Positions 32,101 through 40,800 of a stretch of DNA of 64,000 bases are shown one piece after another; positions within the stretch are counted from its first letter, which is position 1; each line of letters begins with the position of its first letter. The position numbers and the translations under genes are program-made. The notes under the pieces are model-generated. The model ran no database searches, had not been told where the DNA came from, and saw only the letters and a program-made list of their open reading frames with translations. The DNA comes from Actinomadura violacea (lineage in GTDB: Bacteria; Actinomycetota; Actinomycetes; Streptosporangiales; Streptosporangiaceae), in NCBI RefSeq assembly GCF_017573465.1, contig NZ_JAGEPF010000003.1, positions 124,001 to 188,000 on the forward strand, given 5' to 3'.

Positions 32101-34852
32101 CCGTGAGCGACGGCTTGGTCCAGTAGTGATCGTGCTGGAAGGCGTAGGTCGGCAGTTCAACCTTGTCGGACGTGGGAAGGATGGCCGTCCAGTCGATGTT
32201 CGTCCCGTGCACGTGTGCTTCGGCCAGGGAGGTCAGGAGCCGGTCGGCGCCGCCGTCGTCACGGCGCAGCGTCCCGATCGCGGTGGCTTCATCGTTCAGC
32301 GCGTCGGTGATCGCCGATGTCAGCACGGGGTGCGGGGAGATCTCCAGGAACGTTCGGTGTCCGGCCTCGCCCAGGACGCGGACGGCGCGGTCGAACTCGA
32401 CGGTCGCGCGGAGGCTGGCATACCAGTACGACGCGTCGAGTTCGGGGCCGTCTAGGGATTCGCCGGTCATGGCCGAGACCATCGGTACCTGCGCCGGACT
32501 CGGAACCACATCTTTCAGCGCCGCCACGATCTCCGCCCGCAGACCCTCCACCTGGGCGCTGTGCGAGGCATAGTCCACCGGCAACAACCGCGTCCGCACA
32601 TCCTCCTGCGCACACACAGCGGCCAGCTCGTCCAGAGCGTCCGGCTCGCCGGACACCACCGTCGCGGCCGGACCGTTCACCGCTGCGATCGACAGCCGCT
32701 CACCCCAAGCCGACAGCCGCTCCCGCACCCGGCCGGAGTCCTCAGCAATCGACAGCATCCCGCCGCGACCGGCGAGGACGGTCAGTGCCTTGCTCCGCAG
32801 CGCCACTATTTTCGCGGCATCGTCCAGCGACAAGATTCCGGCGACGCAGGCAGCCGCGATCTCACCCTGGCTGTGTCCGACCACCGCATCCGGCCGAACC
32901 CCAGCCGCCTCCCACACCGCCGCCAGCGACACCATGACGGCCCACAACACCGGCTGCACGACGTCGGCGGTCCCCAGACCGGGTGCACCCTCGGCCCCGG
33001 CCAGCACGTCATCAAGCGACCACTCCACATAGGGCGCCAGCGCCGCCCCGCACTCGGCCAGCCGCGCCGCGAAGACCGGAGACGACGCCGCCAGCTCGCG
33101 TCCCATCCCGATCCACTGCGAGCCCTGGCCAGGGAAAACGAACACGGTGCGCCCGGCAGCGCTCGCAGCCGTGCCCTGGACCACGCCCGCCGCAGGCTCA
33201 CCGGTCGCCAGCGCGGACAGTCCCGCCATCAACGCGTCCCGGCCACCACCAACGACCACGGCCCGGTGCTCGAACGTCGACCGCGTCGTCACCAACGACC
33301 ACGCCACAGCAGCCGGACCCAGATCCGGCCGCGCCTCCACGAACTCGCGCAGCCGCTCCGCCTGACCGGCCAGCCCCTCGGCGCTGCGTCCGGACACCGG
33401 CCAGGCCAGGATCTCTGAGGCCAGCACGGGGAGGGCTTCGTCGTCGCCGTTCTCTGTCTCGTCGTCCGCCGGGCCGCCGTCGTCGGACGCAGGAGGCTCT
33501 TCGAGGATGGCGTGCACGTTGGTGCCGCTGACGCCGAACGACGACACTCCGGCCCGGCGCGGGTGCTCGCCGTCCGTCCAGGGGACCGGCTCGGTCAGCA
33601 GCCGGACGTCGCCGGCCGACCAGTCGACCTGCGGGGTCGGCTCGTCCACGTGCAGGGTGCGGGGCAGTTCGCGGTGCTGGAGGGCCAGCACCATCTTGAT
33701 GACTCCGGCGACGCCGGCCGCCGCCGAGGTGTGGCCGATGTTCGACTTCACCGAGCCCAGCCAGAGCGGCCGTCCCTCTGGGCGGTCCTGCCCGTAGGTG
33801 GACAGGAGCGCTTGCGCCTCGATGGGGTCGCCGAGGGTGGTGCCGGTCCCGTGCGCCTCGACCGCGTCCACCTCGGACGCCGACAGCCGCGCGTTCGCGA
33901 GCGCGGCCCGGATGACCCGCTGCTGCGACGGCCCGTTCGGGGCCGTGAGGCCGTTGGACGCGCCGTCCTGGTTGACCGCGCTGCCCGCCACCACGGCCAG
34001 CGCCCGGCGTCCGGCGCGGTGCGCGTCCGGCAGCCGCTCCAGGACGAGCACGCCTGCGCCTTCGGCCCATCCGGTGCCGTCGGCGGCGGCGGCGAACGAC
34101 TTGCACCGGCCGTCGGCCGCCAGCCCCTGCTGCCGGGAGAACTCCGCGAACACTCCCGGCGTGGGCATGATCGTCACACCGCCGACGAGGGCCAGCGAGC
34201 ACTCCCCTGCGCGCAGCGCCTGCACGGCCAGGTGCAGTGCCACCAGCGACGACGAGCATGCCGTGTCCACTGTGACGGCCGGGCCCTCCAGGCCCAGCGT
34301 GTACGAGACGCGGCCGGAGATCACCGCGGCCAGCCCGCCCGTGAGCAGGTAGCCCTCCGATCCGGCGGCGTCGGCGGTGTAACCGGAGAAGGCCGCCCCG
34401 GCGTACACCGCGGCCGGGGAGCCGCGCAGCGTTTCGGGGTCGATCCCCGCCCGCTCCAACGCCTCCCACGCGACCTCCAGCAGGACCCGCTGCTGCGGAT
34501 CCATCGCCAGCGCCTCGCGGGGGCTGATCCCGAAGAATCCGGCGTCGAACTCCGCCGCGTCATAGAGGAAGCCGCCCTGCCGTGCGTACGACGTCCCGTC
34601 GTCGCCCGCGCCGTCGTCGACCTGCCAGCCGCGGTCCTGCGGGAAGTCGCCCATCGCGTCGGTGCCCGAGGCCAGCAGGTCCCAGTAGCCCTCCGGGTCC
34701 CGGACGCCGCCCGGGTAGCGGCAGCTCATGCCCACGATCGCGACCGGCACCCGCGACGCCGAGACGAGCTGCCGGTTCTGCCGCCGCAGCCGTTCCGTCT
34801 CCTTCAGCGAGGCGCGCAGTGCTTCCAGGACCTTGTCGGCGGGCATTGTCAT
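20252..34852 (-). CDS. Type I modular PKS (gene D), three modules, last one degenerate
   Basis: About 4,866 residues. Order: N-terminal docking helix (KVLEALRASLKETERLRRQN); module 1 KS-AT-DH-ER-KR-ACP; module 2 KS-AT-DH-KR-ACP; module 3 KS-AT(inactive)-linker-ACP. KS cysteines are at 199, 2301 and 4073. The first two ATs (Ser661, Ser2755) are methylmalonyl type. The third has Gly4525 where Ser is required. ACP serines are at 2067, 3845 and 4822. The protein ends within a few residues of the last ACP (LLSEFLAQD), with no docking domain, unlike A, B and C. Start choice: the frame is open to a GTG at 34864, but ATG 34852 has GGAGG (34862-34858) 5 nt upstream and overlaps the stop of a nine-codon mini-ORF, so ATG is preferred. 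The Cys-hydrolase and the C-A-T gene follow directly, which suggests that the chain on ACP3 is handled by free-standing enzymes. Confidence 0.96.
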   Translation of the reverse strand: MTMPADKVLEALRASLKETERLRRQNRQLVSASRVPVAIVGMSCRYPGGVRDPEGYWDLLASGTDAMGDFPQDRGWQVDDGAGDDGTSYARQGGFLYDAAEFDAGFFGISPREALAMDPQQRVLLEVAWEALERAGIDPETLRGSPAAVYAGAAFSGYTADAAGSEGYLLTGGLAAVISGRVSYTLGLEGPAVTVDTACSSSLVALHLAVQALRAGECSLALVGGVTIMPTPGVFAEFSRQQGLAADGRCKSFAAAADGTGWAEGAGVLVLERLPDAHRAGRRALAVVAGSAVNQDGASNGLTAPNGPSQQRVIRAALANARLSASEVDAVEAHGTGTTLGDPIEAQALLSTYGQDRPEGRPLWLGSVKSNIGHTSAAAGVAGVIKMVLALQHRELPRTLHVDEPTPQVDWSAGDVRLLTEPVPWTDGEHPRRAGVSSFGVSGTNVHAILEEPPASDDGGPADDETENGDDEALPVLASEILAWPVSGRSAEGLAGQAERLREFVEARPDLGPAAVAWSLVTTRSTFEHRAVVVGGGRDALMAGLSALATGEPAAGVVQGTAASAAGRTVFVFPGQGSQWIGMGRELAASSPVFAARLAECGAALAPYVEWSLDDVLAGAEGAPGLGTADVVQPVLWAVMVSLAAVWEAAGVRPDAVVGHSQGEIAAACVAGILSLDDAAKIVALRSKALTVLAGRGGMLSIAEDSGRVRERLSAWGERLSIAAVNGPAATVVSGEPDALDELAAVCAQEDVRTRLLPVDYASHSAQVEGLRAEIVAALKDVVPSPAQVPMVSAMTGESLDGPELDASYWYASLRATVEFDRAVRVLGEAGHRTFLEISPHPVLTSAITDALNDEATAIGTLRRDDGGADRLLTSLAEAHVHGTNIDWTAILPTSDKVELPTYAFQHDHYWTKPSLTAGDVRSAGLGSMGHPLLGAAVELAAGDGLVFTGRLSLRAQPWLADHAVAGTVLLPGTAFVELAVRAGYQAGCTRIEELALAAPLLLPPEGGHLVQVSVSSPGEDGRRAVEIHSRGEDAAVEAPWTRHASGLLAPPEASGGLPDAADFAMWPPQGAVPADSTGMYASLAANGYEYGPLFRGLRAAWRRGDEVFAEVALPDDADTGTFGLHPALLDSAMHAIALAGRPERPDGILLPFTWNGVAVHAAGASVLRVRLRWAADGSLSLDAADGAGAPVVSVGSLVFRPVTAAQLEAAGGALRDALFSVEWTPVQVPSGSPEGRWAVVGDDPLGVAAGLAAAGADVRAYPELAALPDEPPELVVIKVGGPATAGGAADAAEAARLETGRVLELLQRWLAEDRLGSSRLVLVTCGAVSTGPGEGVADLAGAAVRGLAYSAQSENPDRIVLVDLPADGTAESWATLAAVSATDEPELAIRRDAVHARRLARPSSGLVPPDGGVPWRLAAEERGTLDGLALVPCPEAAAPLEPGQVRVAVRAAGLNLRDVVVALDMLSPDLDPVGGVLGSEIAGVVLEAGPGVTALAAGDRVLGLATGGFGPVVVTDARQLARVPAGWSFTAAASVPVAFTTAWYALVDLARARPGRRLLVHSAAGGVGMAAVAVGRYLGLEVFGTASPGKHQVLAGLGLDADHVASSRSAEFEEAFLASTGGAGMDIVLNALAGELTDASLRLLPQGGMFLELGKTDLRDPDEIARRYPGVRYRAFNPGESGPAHVGEILAQVVGLLGAGELAMPPVRAWDVRRAPEALRHMSRARHVGKIVLTVPADPSASREPGTVLVTGGTGVLGGLVARHLAETGRARRTVLTSRSGPAARGVPELAAAVAARGAEVRVAACDAADADALAALLDGATAAVPLTGVVHAAGVLDDGVIGSLTQARVAAVMRPKADAAWNLHRLTRDADLDLFVLFSSASATFGSTGQGNYAAANAFLDALAARRRAEGLPAASLAWGLWADSSAMTGHLTAAERERISRGGMAALSNEEGLGLLDLAASRDEAVLVPARVDVAGLRAQVAGGAVLPALWRGLVGAPLRRSVAAAASEGMADSLRRQLAALPGPDGDRMLLDLVRGHVAAVLGHSSPAAIEPGRAFKEIGFDSLTAVELRNRLGTATGLRLPATLAFDYPTPLVLAAHLRTGLVGEGAATATAAPAPVPAVAADEPIAIVGMSCRFPGARDPEGLWEMLIGGRDAISEAPPDRGWDAEGLYDPDPDHEGTAYVLAGGFVHDAAEFDPGFFGISPREALAMDPQQRMLLEVSWEALERAGLRPDALRGSSTGVFAGAGFSGYAANLNGSGAEGTEGYLLTGTATSVISGRVAYTLGLEGPAVTVDTACSSSLVALHLACQSLRAGECTLALAGGVTVMVDPMEFVGFSRQRALAGDGRCKAFSADADGMGMGEGAGVLVVERLSDARRNGHRILAVVRGSAINQDGASNGLTAPNGPSQQRVIRAALAGAGVRADEVDAVEAHGTGTTLGDPIEAQALLATYGQDRPEDRPLLLGSVKSNIGHAQCAAGVAGVMKMVLALQHRTLPPTLHAETPSPHVDWSSGAVRLLTGPVDWTTDGRPRRAGVSSFGISGTNAHAILEEAPAPAPGPDDDRPARVLSTGIAWPVSGRTGAGLAAQAGRLREFVLAHPGLDPADVGWSLATTRSMFEHRAVVMGADRSELAAALAAVSTGLPASGVVTGEVPAGGSGRVVFVFPGQGSQWIGMGRELAASSPVFASRLAECAAALAPHVDWSLQDVLAGADGAPGLETADVVQPVLWAVMVSLAAVWEAAGVRPEAVVGHSQGEIAAACVAGILSLDDAAQVVALRSKALTVLAGRGGMLSVAEPAAKVRERLSAWGERLSVAAVNGPAATVVSGEPAALNELAAACEAESVRNRLLPVDYASHSARVEAIQQEILTVLNDIVPGQAQIPMVSAMTGEFLDGPELDASYWYASLRAPVEFDRAIRVLAEAGHQVFIETSPHPVLASPITDTLEERAAAATVIGTLRRDDGGPDRLLTSLAEAHVRGTAVDWTAVLPAGEPVDLPTYAFEHQRFWPRRTGAAAGDVAAAGLGALGHPLLGAAVELAGGEGSVFTGRLSLREQPWLADHAIGGRVLLPATAFVELAVRAGYQAGCVRVEELALAAPLVLPPSGAVQIQVTVGAPDEYGRHEVGIYSRAGDAAGAEPWTRHAGGVLAQDVPAADPDEAAEFAVWPPEGAVPVPVDGLYETMAAGGYGYGPTFQGLRAAWRRGDDVFAEVALPDDADAGAFGLHPALLDAALQATALAGGAAAEGGVRMPFAWNAVSLHAAGASALRVRLRQDSDGVLSLVAADPAGAPVVSVGSLVLRPVAVERAEAAGGGARDALYAEEWVGLTVPSVRPGARWAVVGADPLGLAAGLAAAGVDIDAHADLDGLVEDGAPVPDVVLAGISGAASGAVPEAGDVPGDARALAGQVLELLQGWLAEPRLESSRLVVVSRAAVAARPGDGVGDVAAAAARGLVRSAQSENPDRLVLADLPADTTADDWAALATVPVADEPELAIRDGAAHGRRLARPAIGTAPENEAAADRPAGTVLITGGTGTLGGLVARHLVATGRAGHVVLASRSGAGAPGAAGLAADLAAGGAGVQVTMCDAGERDALGALLDRVPADRPLSTVVHTAGVLDDGVIESLSPARLATVMRPKADAAWNLHELTRDLDLEAFVLFSSSASILGGAGQGGYVAANAFLDALAGHRRAAGLPAMSLAWGPWVSREGIGRNLTEGLAARITRSGIADLSAEEGLVLLDLALTRDEAVLVPVRLDVAGLRARVAGGAVVPALWRTLAGPTIRRAGTAAADGGTGAAEALRRRLAALPGDDRDRMLLDLVRGHVAAVLGHAAPEAIEPGRAFSEIGFDSLTAVELRNRLATATGLRLPATLVFDHPTPLVLAGRLRDGLLGDRGEAAAPVRPAAASGEPIAIVGMSCRFPGGVRDPEGLWEVLATGADVISQVPADRGWDAEGLYDPDPDHEGTAYVLAGGFVREAAEFDPAFFGISPREALAMDPQQRLLLEVSWEALERVGIAPDSLRGSPTGVFAGASSWGYGGDPGPGAEGYLLTGTAPSVVSGRVSYTLGLEGPAVTVDTACSSSLVALHLACQALRAGECTLALAGGVTIMASPGGLVGFSRQRALAADGRCKAFSASADGMGMAEGAAMLVVERLSDARRNGHRVLAVVAGSAVNQDGASNGLTAPNGPSQQRVIRAALAGAGLSAPEVDAVEAHGTGTELGDPIEAQALLATYGQDRPADRPLLLGSVKSNIGHAQCAAGAAGVMKVVLALQHDELPRTLHADEPSPHVDWSAGHVRLLTEPAPWHANGHPRRAGISSFGISGTNAHVIVEEAPDVPDVSDGDAGKRPALAALPWVVSGRGGDGLRAQAERLRAYLAERPELNPVDVGHALATTRSVLNHRAVIVGTTRDDLLAGLAAIAEGQDAANLVSGATARESRVLFAFPEPDTAWPGLAVRLLHESPVFTDRMADCEKALATHLDWSPLAVVRGAPDAPPLDRPDVARPVLFAVLVSLAALWRSAGVRPAAVVGDGIGEVAAAQVAGVLMLADAAAIACGRAEAHRVSPRAGTVPVYSASEAAWMDGDRMDTAYWTRNTDPAEPFQDTVQKLIGEGYGVCVEVSPDPMLTGEFTGGEGRRAPVTVTGTLRRDDDGLSRFLLGLAAAHVHGVPVDWSALYAGPPRRRVDLPTYAFQRQRYWPEAPAAAASPGEQRFWDAVEGFDLDALAGMVGADEPLRADMPLGTVLAMLSSWRQRNRRQDAAEPEFAGDGTEEVRPGPEAAEWARTMAELSGPEQEQRMLDLVRGEIAAVLGYASADAVDADGDVMEMGITSISAVQLRATFIGQTGLELPEGFVYELYSPAAIADHLLSEFLAQD
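23144..28468 (-). other. PKS D module 2: KS-AT(methylmalonyl)-DH-KR(B)-ACP
   Basis: Residues 2129-3903 of gene D. KS Cys2301; AT Ser2755 with YASH. DH His3061 in HAIGGRVLLP and HPALLDA intact. No ER: the DH-KR linker runs straight into the KR, which has LDD and Tyr3671 (GGYVAAN). ACP Ser3845. A B-type KR followed by an active DH predicts an E alkene carrying a methyl group. Confidence 0.9.
28469..34750 (-). other. PKS D module 1: KS-AT(methylmalonyl)-DH-ER-KR(B)-ACP
   Basis: Residues 35-2128 of gene D, an intact full reductive loop. KS Cys199; AT Ser661 with YASH. DH His963 in HAVAGTVLLP and HPALLDS. ER HSAAGGVG at residue 1562 onward. KR with LDD and Tyr1895. ACP Ser2067. Expected result: methylene with an alpha-methyl branch. 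Its ER DNA is close to that of gene C, making it a likely relative of the gene from which C decayed. Confidence 0.9.
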
Positions 34853-34878
34853 CGCGGCCTCCACGCATTGAGCTTCAT
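34849..34878 (-). other. Nine-codon mini-ORF bridging PKS C stop and PKS D start
   Basis: The gene C stop is in the string TGATG, so an ATG at 34878 starts as C ends. It reads MKLNAWRPR and stops at TGA 34851-34849, which overlaps the preferred ATG of gene D (34852) as ATGA. The Shine-Dalgarno GGAGG for D lies inside it. The arrangement would let ribosomes pass from C to D by two short overlaps. Whether it is translated is unknown; it could be chance. Confidence 0.35.
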
Positions 34879-37800
34879 CAGATGTCCGCCTCTTCGCCGC
34901 CGAACGCCATGCGGACCAGGCTTTCGGCGTCCATCGCGTCGATGCTTTCGAGCTGCCCGTTCCCGTCCGGCGCGGGAGCGTCGTCGTCGAGTTCGGCGAG
35001 CCGCAGCAGCGCGTCCATCAGTCCCGCGTCTCTGAACCGGGACAGCGGAATGGACGCCAGCGCGTTCCTGAACCTCTCCTCTTCGGATTCGGCGGAGTCG
35101 CCGTCATCGGCGGTGAGGCTCTCGCGGAGGAGTTCGGCAATGGCGACCGGAGTGGGATGGTCGAAGATCAGGGTGGCCGGGAGCCGCAGCCCGGTCGCGG
35201 CGTTCAACCGGTTGCGCAGTTCGACGGCGGTGAGCGAGTCGAACCCGATCGAGCTGAACGCCCGGCCGGGTTCGATCGCGTTCGGCGAGGCGTGCCCGAG
35301 GACGGCCGCCACGTGCGCGTTGACGAGGTCCAGCAGAAGCCGGTTCCGCTCCGCCGCGGACAGCCCGGCGAGGCGGCGCGCCAGCGCGTGCCCATCGTCG
35401 CCGTCGCCCGACGCCGCGGCGGGCGGCGCGGTCGGTCCGCCGATCAGGTCACGCCACAGCGCGGGGACGTCCGCGCCCTGCGCCGCGCGTGCGCGCAGGC
35501 CGGACAGGTCGGGCCGCGCCGAGATCAGCACCACCTCGTCCCCGGACAGTGCCGCTTCCAAGAGCGTGCCGGCCTCCGCCTCCGTCGCGTCGGCCGGTTC
35601 CCATACCAGCGCGGTCGCTGGGAGCCCCGCCGACCGGCGTTGCGCCGCGAGCGCCTCCGCGCAGGCCGCGGTCCCGTCCCCGCCGCCGATCGTCTCGCCG
35701 GCCGACGTCACCAGCACGAACAGCTCAAGGTCATTTCCCCTGGTCAGCGCATGTAGGTTCCACGCTGTCTCATCGACGGGATCGACGGCCCCGGTCGGAC
35801 GGTCGGCGGCGTGGACGACACCGGTCAGCGGCGCCTCAGCGTTCGTGAGCAGAGCCGCCAGAGCATCCCGGTCTGCGGGGTCGCAGGCTGTCACCTGCAC
35901 GGCCGTGCCGCTCGCGGCCATGTCGGCCGCCAGGTGCGGCAGGCCGGTGGCGGCGGGGCCCTCGCGGCAGGCCAGCACCAGGCGGGCGGCCCGGCCGGTG
36001 GAGGCCAGCGGACGGGCGAGCGGCGCCGCACGACCACCGCTGACCAGCACGGTGCCCGGCTTGCGGGGCGCCGCCGGGTCGGGTGGGACGGTCAGGACGA
36101 TCTTGCCGACGTGGCGGCCTTGGCTCAGGTATCTGAACGCCTCGGGAGCCCGCCGGACGTCCCACGCCCGCACCGGAACCATCGGCAGGTCGCCCGCGGC
36201 CAGCAACGCCACGGTGTGCGCGAGGATCTCCCCGAACCGCTCCCGTCCCGCGTCGCCGGTGTCGAAGGGCCGGTAGGTCACGCCGGGATGGTCGGCGGCG
36301 ACCCGGTCGGCATCCCGAACGTCGGTCTTGCCGAGTTCGAGGAACGTCCCGCCTCGCGGCAGCAGCCGCAGTGACGCGTCGGTCAGCTCACCGGCCAGCG
36401 CGTTCAGCACGATGTCCATCCCGGCGCCGCCGGTGGAAGCGAGGAACGCCTCCTCGAACTCCGCCGTCCGCGACGACGCCACATGGTCCGCGCCCAGCCC
36501 GAGGCTCACCAGCGCTCCGTGCTTGGCCGGGTCGGCGGTGCCGAAGACCTCCAGCCCCAGGTGCCGGCCGATCGCCACGGCGGCCATGCCCACGGCTTCG
36601 GCGGCCTCGTGCACCAGCAGCCGTCCGCCGGGCCGCGCCTCGGCCAGGTCCACGAGCGCATACCAGGCCGCTGCGGCCGCCATCGGCACCGACGCCGCCT
36701 CAGCGAACGACCAGGACTCCGGGAAGCGCGCCAGCAGCCGCGCGTCGGCGACCGTGACCGGCCCGAACCCGCCCGACACGGTGCCCAGCACCCGGTCGCC
36801 GGCCGCGGTCCCGGTGACGCCGGGTCCGGTCTCCAGAACCACACCCGCGATCTCGCTGCCCATCTCCGCGGCGCCGGGGACCATGGCGAGCCCGACCAGC
36901 ACGTCGGTGAAGTTCACGCCGGCGGCGCGGACCGCGACCCGCACCTGGCCCGGCTCCAGCGGCGCCGCCGCCTCCGGGCACGGCACCAGCGCCAGCCCGT
37001 CCAGTGTGCCGCGTTCCTCGGCGGCGAGCCGCCACGGTACGCGGCCATCGGGCGGCACCAGCCCTCCGGACGGACGGGCCAGCCGCCGCGCCAGCACCGC
37101 CCCGTCCCGGATCGCCAGCTCCGGCTCCCCGGCGTCCGCCGCCATCAGCCGCAGCGCGTCACCGCCGTCCGGACGGGTCGCCGCAGGGAGGTCGGCCAGG
37201 ACAAGACGGCCCGGATGCATGGCCTGCTCGGCCCGCATCCGCCCCCACAGCGCGGCGCCGTCCAAGTCGGCCGCGTCCGCTCCGACCGCTCCTCGTGTCA
37301 TCAGCACCAATCGAGCGGCCGCCGGCAGTTCCGCGTCCAGCCAGTCGCGCACCAGCTCGTCGACCAGTCCCGTCGGCGAGGCGCTATGCGGACACGTCAG
37401 GACAGTCTGCGGGACCTGTTCGGCGGCATCGGTCGCGGCCAGGAGGGCGGGAAGGTCCGGGTAGGTCCGCACGGTCGCGCCGGAGGCCGTCAGGCCGGCC
37501 ACGAGGTCCCACGGGTCGTCGCCGATGAGCGCCAGGTCGGCGGGTGGGGCGCCCTCCGGGACGGGAACCCAGTCGAAGGTGAGGAGTGTGTCGCGGAGAC
37601 CGGCGCCGGCCGCGGCCAGCTGCTCCGCCGGAACCTGCTCGAACGTCAGCGAGGCGACCGAGACGACCGGCGCCCCGGTTGGGTCGGCGGCGAGCAGAGA
37701 CCAGGCACCGGAAGCGTCCTGGGACAGCCGCACCCGCAGCATTGACGCGCCGGAGGCGTGCAGGTTCACCTCGTTCCAGCCGGTGGCGAGCCGCACTTCA

Positions 37801-40800
37801 CCGCGTCCGGTGTCGAAGGCCGGGGCTGTGGCGTGGAGGGCGGCGTCCAGCAGGGCCGGGTGCAGGCCGAACGATCCCGCATCGCAGTCCTCGGGCAGGG
37901 CGACCTCGGCGAACACCTGACCGTCCCGCCGCCAGGCCGCCCGCAAGCCCTGGAACACCGGCCCATAGCCGTAACCGGATTCGGCCGGCCTGCCGTACAC
38001 GCCCTCGATGTCCATCCGGGCGGCCCCGCGCGGCGGCCAGACCGCGAGGTCGTCAACACCGGTCGGGGCGGCGTCGGCGGCCGGGGCGAGCAGGCCGCGG
38101 GCATGCTGCGTCCACGGCCCGTCCGGGACGTCCTCCGCCCGCGAGCACACCTCGACGGAACGGACCCCGTCACCATCCGGCGCGCCCACCCTGACCTGCA
38201 AGGAGAGAGCGTTGCCGGACGGGAGGACAAGCGGCGCCGACACCGCCAGCTCGCGGAGGCGCGCGCATCCGGCCTGGTGGCCGGCGCGGACGGCCAGTTC
38301 CACGAACGCCGTCCCCGGCAGCACGACCGAGCCCGCCGGCGCGTGGTCGGCCAGCCAGGGCTGCGAGCGAGTCGACAGCCGGCCCGTGAACAGCAGGCCC
38401 GTACCGTCCGCCAGCTCGACCGCCGCGCTGAGCAGCGGATGCCCGAGCGCCTCCAGCCCCGCCGAGGACACGTCACCGACCCCTGGATCGAGGCGCGGCC
38501 AGTACCGTTGCCGCTGGAAGGCATAGGTCGGCAGGGCGACCCGGCGACCCGCGGGCAGCACGGCCCGCCAGTCCACGCCCACCCCGCGCACCTGGGCTTC
38601 GGCCAGCGACAGCAGCAGCCGGTCGGGGCCGCCGTCATCGCGCCGCAGCGTCCCGGCCACCACCGGCGCCACGGGCGGCATCCCGTTGGAGCCCCCGGCC
38701 TGCGCGGTCTCCTCCAGCGTGCCGGTGATCGCCGAGGTGAGGACGGGGTGCGGCGACGCCTCGATGAACACCTGGTGCCCCGCCTCGGCCAGCACCCGGA
38801 TCGCCCGGTCGAACTCCACAGGCGCGCGCAGGCTCGCGTACCAGTAGAACGCGTCGAGTTCCGGACCGTCCAGGAACTCCCCGGTCATCGCGGAGACCAT
38901 CTGGATCTTGGCCTGGCCAGGGACGATGCCTTTCAGCACGTCCACGATCTCTTGCTCGATCGCCTCCACCTGGGCGCTGTGGGAGGCGTAGTCGACCGGC
39001 AGCAACCGTGTCCGCACCGACTCGGCCTCGCACGCGGCGGCCAGTTCGTCCAGGGCTTCCGGCTCACCTGACACGACCGTCGCCTCGGGGCCGTTCACCG
39101 CCGCGACCGACAGCCGCTCGCCCCGTTCCGCGAGCCGCTCCCGCACCTTGACCGCGTCCTCGGCGACCGACAGCATCCCGCCGCGACCAGCAAGAACGGT
39201 CAGTGCCTTGCTCCGCAGTGCCACCACCTTGGCGGCGTCCTCAAGCGACAAGATCCCGGCCACGCAGGCGGCGGCGATCTCACCCTGCGAATGCCCGAGC
39301 ACCGCATCCGGGCGAACCCCGGCCGCCTCCCACACCGCCGCCAGCGACACCATCACCGCCCACAGCGCGGGCTGGACGACGTCGGCCGTCTCCAATCCCG
39401 GCGCGCCGTCGGCACCGTCCAGGACGTCCCGTAACGACCAGTCGACAAACGGCGCGAGCGCGTCCGCGCACTCGGCGAGGCGCGCCGCGAACACCGGAGA
39501 CGACGCCGCCAACGCGCGTCCCATGCCGACCCACTGCGAGCCCTGACCGGGGAAGACCAGCACCACCTGGTCCGCTTCCTCCGCCACGCCGGTGACGACT
39601 CCGGCGGCCGGTTCGCCCGCCGCGACGGCGGCCAGACCCGACAGCAACTCGTCGCGTCCCGCACCGGTCACAACAGCCCGGTGTTCGAACGCGGAGCGGG
39701 TGGTGGCCAGCGACCACCCCACGTCGTCGACGTCCAGGTCGGGCCGGTCGAGCACGAAGTCCCGCAGGCGCGCGGCTTGGGCGGCCAGCCCGGCGGCGCC
39801 GCGGCCCGACACCGTCCACGCCGACGGCCCCGGCGACAGCATCGCCGGCCCCGCGCCTCCGGTCTCGGGCGGCGGCGTATCCGCGGCCGCTATGTCGTCG
39901 GCGTCGGCGTCTTCGGTGCCGGGGGGCTCCTCCAGGATGACGTGCACGTTCGTGCCGCTGACACCGAACGCCGATACTCCGGCGCGGCGCGGACGCCCGT
40001 TCGCCGGCCAGGGGACCTGCTCGGTCAGCAGCCGCACGTGCCCGGCGGACCAGTCGACGTGCGGGGACGGCTCCGCGGCGTGCAGGGTCGGGGGCAGCAC
40101 CTCGTGCCGCAGCGCCAGCACCATCTTGATCACACCGGCCATGCCCGCGGCGCACTGGGTGTGGCCGATGTTCGACTTCACCGACCCCAGCCACAGCGGC
40201 CGGTCGGCGGTCCGGCCCTGCCCGTAGGTCGCGAGCAGCGCCTGCGCCTCGATCGGGTCGCCCAGCGTGGTTCCGGTGCCGTGCGCCTCGACCGCGTCCA
40301 CCTCGGCGGCGGCGAGCCGGGCATTGTCCAGCGCGGCCCGGATGACCCGCTGCTGCGACGGCCCGTTCGGCGCAGCGAGACCGTTGGACGCGCCGTCCTG
40401 GTTGACCGCGCTGCCCCGGACGACCGCGAGGACCTCGTGCCCGTTGCGGCGGGCGTCCGACAGTCGCTCCAGGAGCAGCGTCCCCGTCCCCTCGCCCCAT
40501 CCGATGCCGTCCGCGTCGGCCGAGAACGCCTTGCACCGGCCATCGGCGGCCATGCCGCGCTGCCGGGAGAACTCCGCGAACGCGCCGGGAGTCACCAGGA
40601 CCGCGACGCCGGCCGCCAGCGCGAGTTCGCACTCGCCGGCCCGCAGCGACTGGCACGCCAGATGCAACGCCACCAGCGACGACGAGCACGCCGTGTCCAC
40701 CGTGACGGCCGGCCCTCCGAGACCGAGCGTGTACGACACCCGGCCGGAGATCACCGCCGTCAGCCCACCGGTCAGCAGGTAGCCTTCCGCGCCCTCGGCG

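Noticed and set aside
34853..34864. GTG 34864 as the start of PKS D
   Set aside because: The GGAGG site overlaps this GTG codon's own end and is placed for the ATG at 34852 instead.
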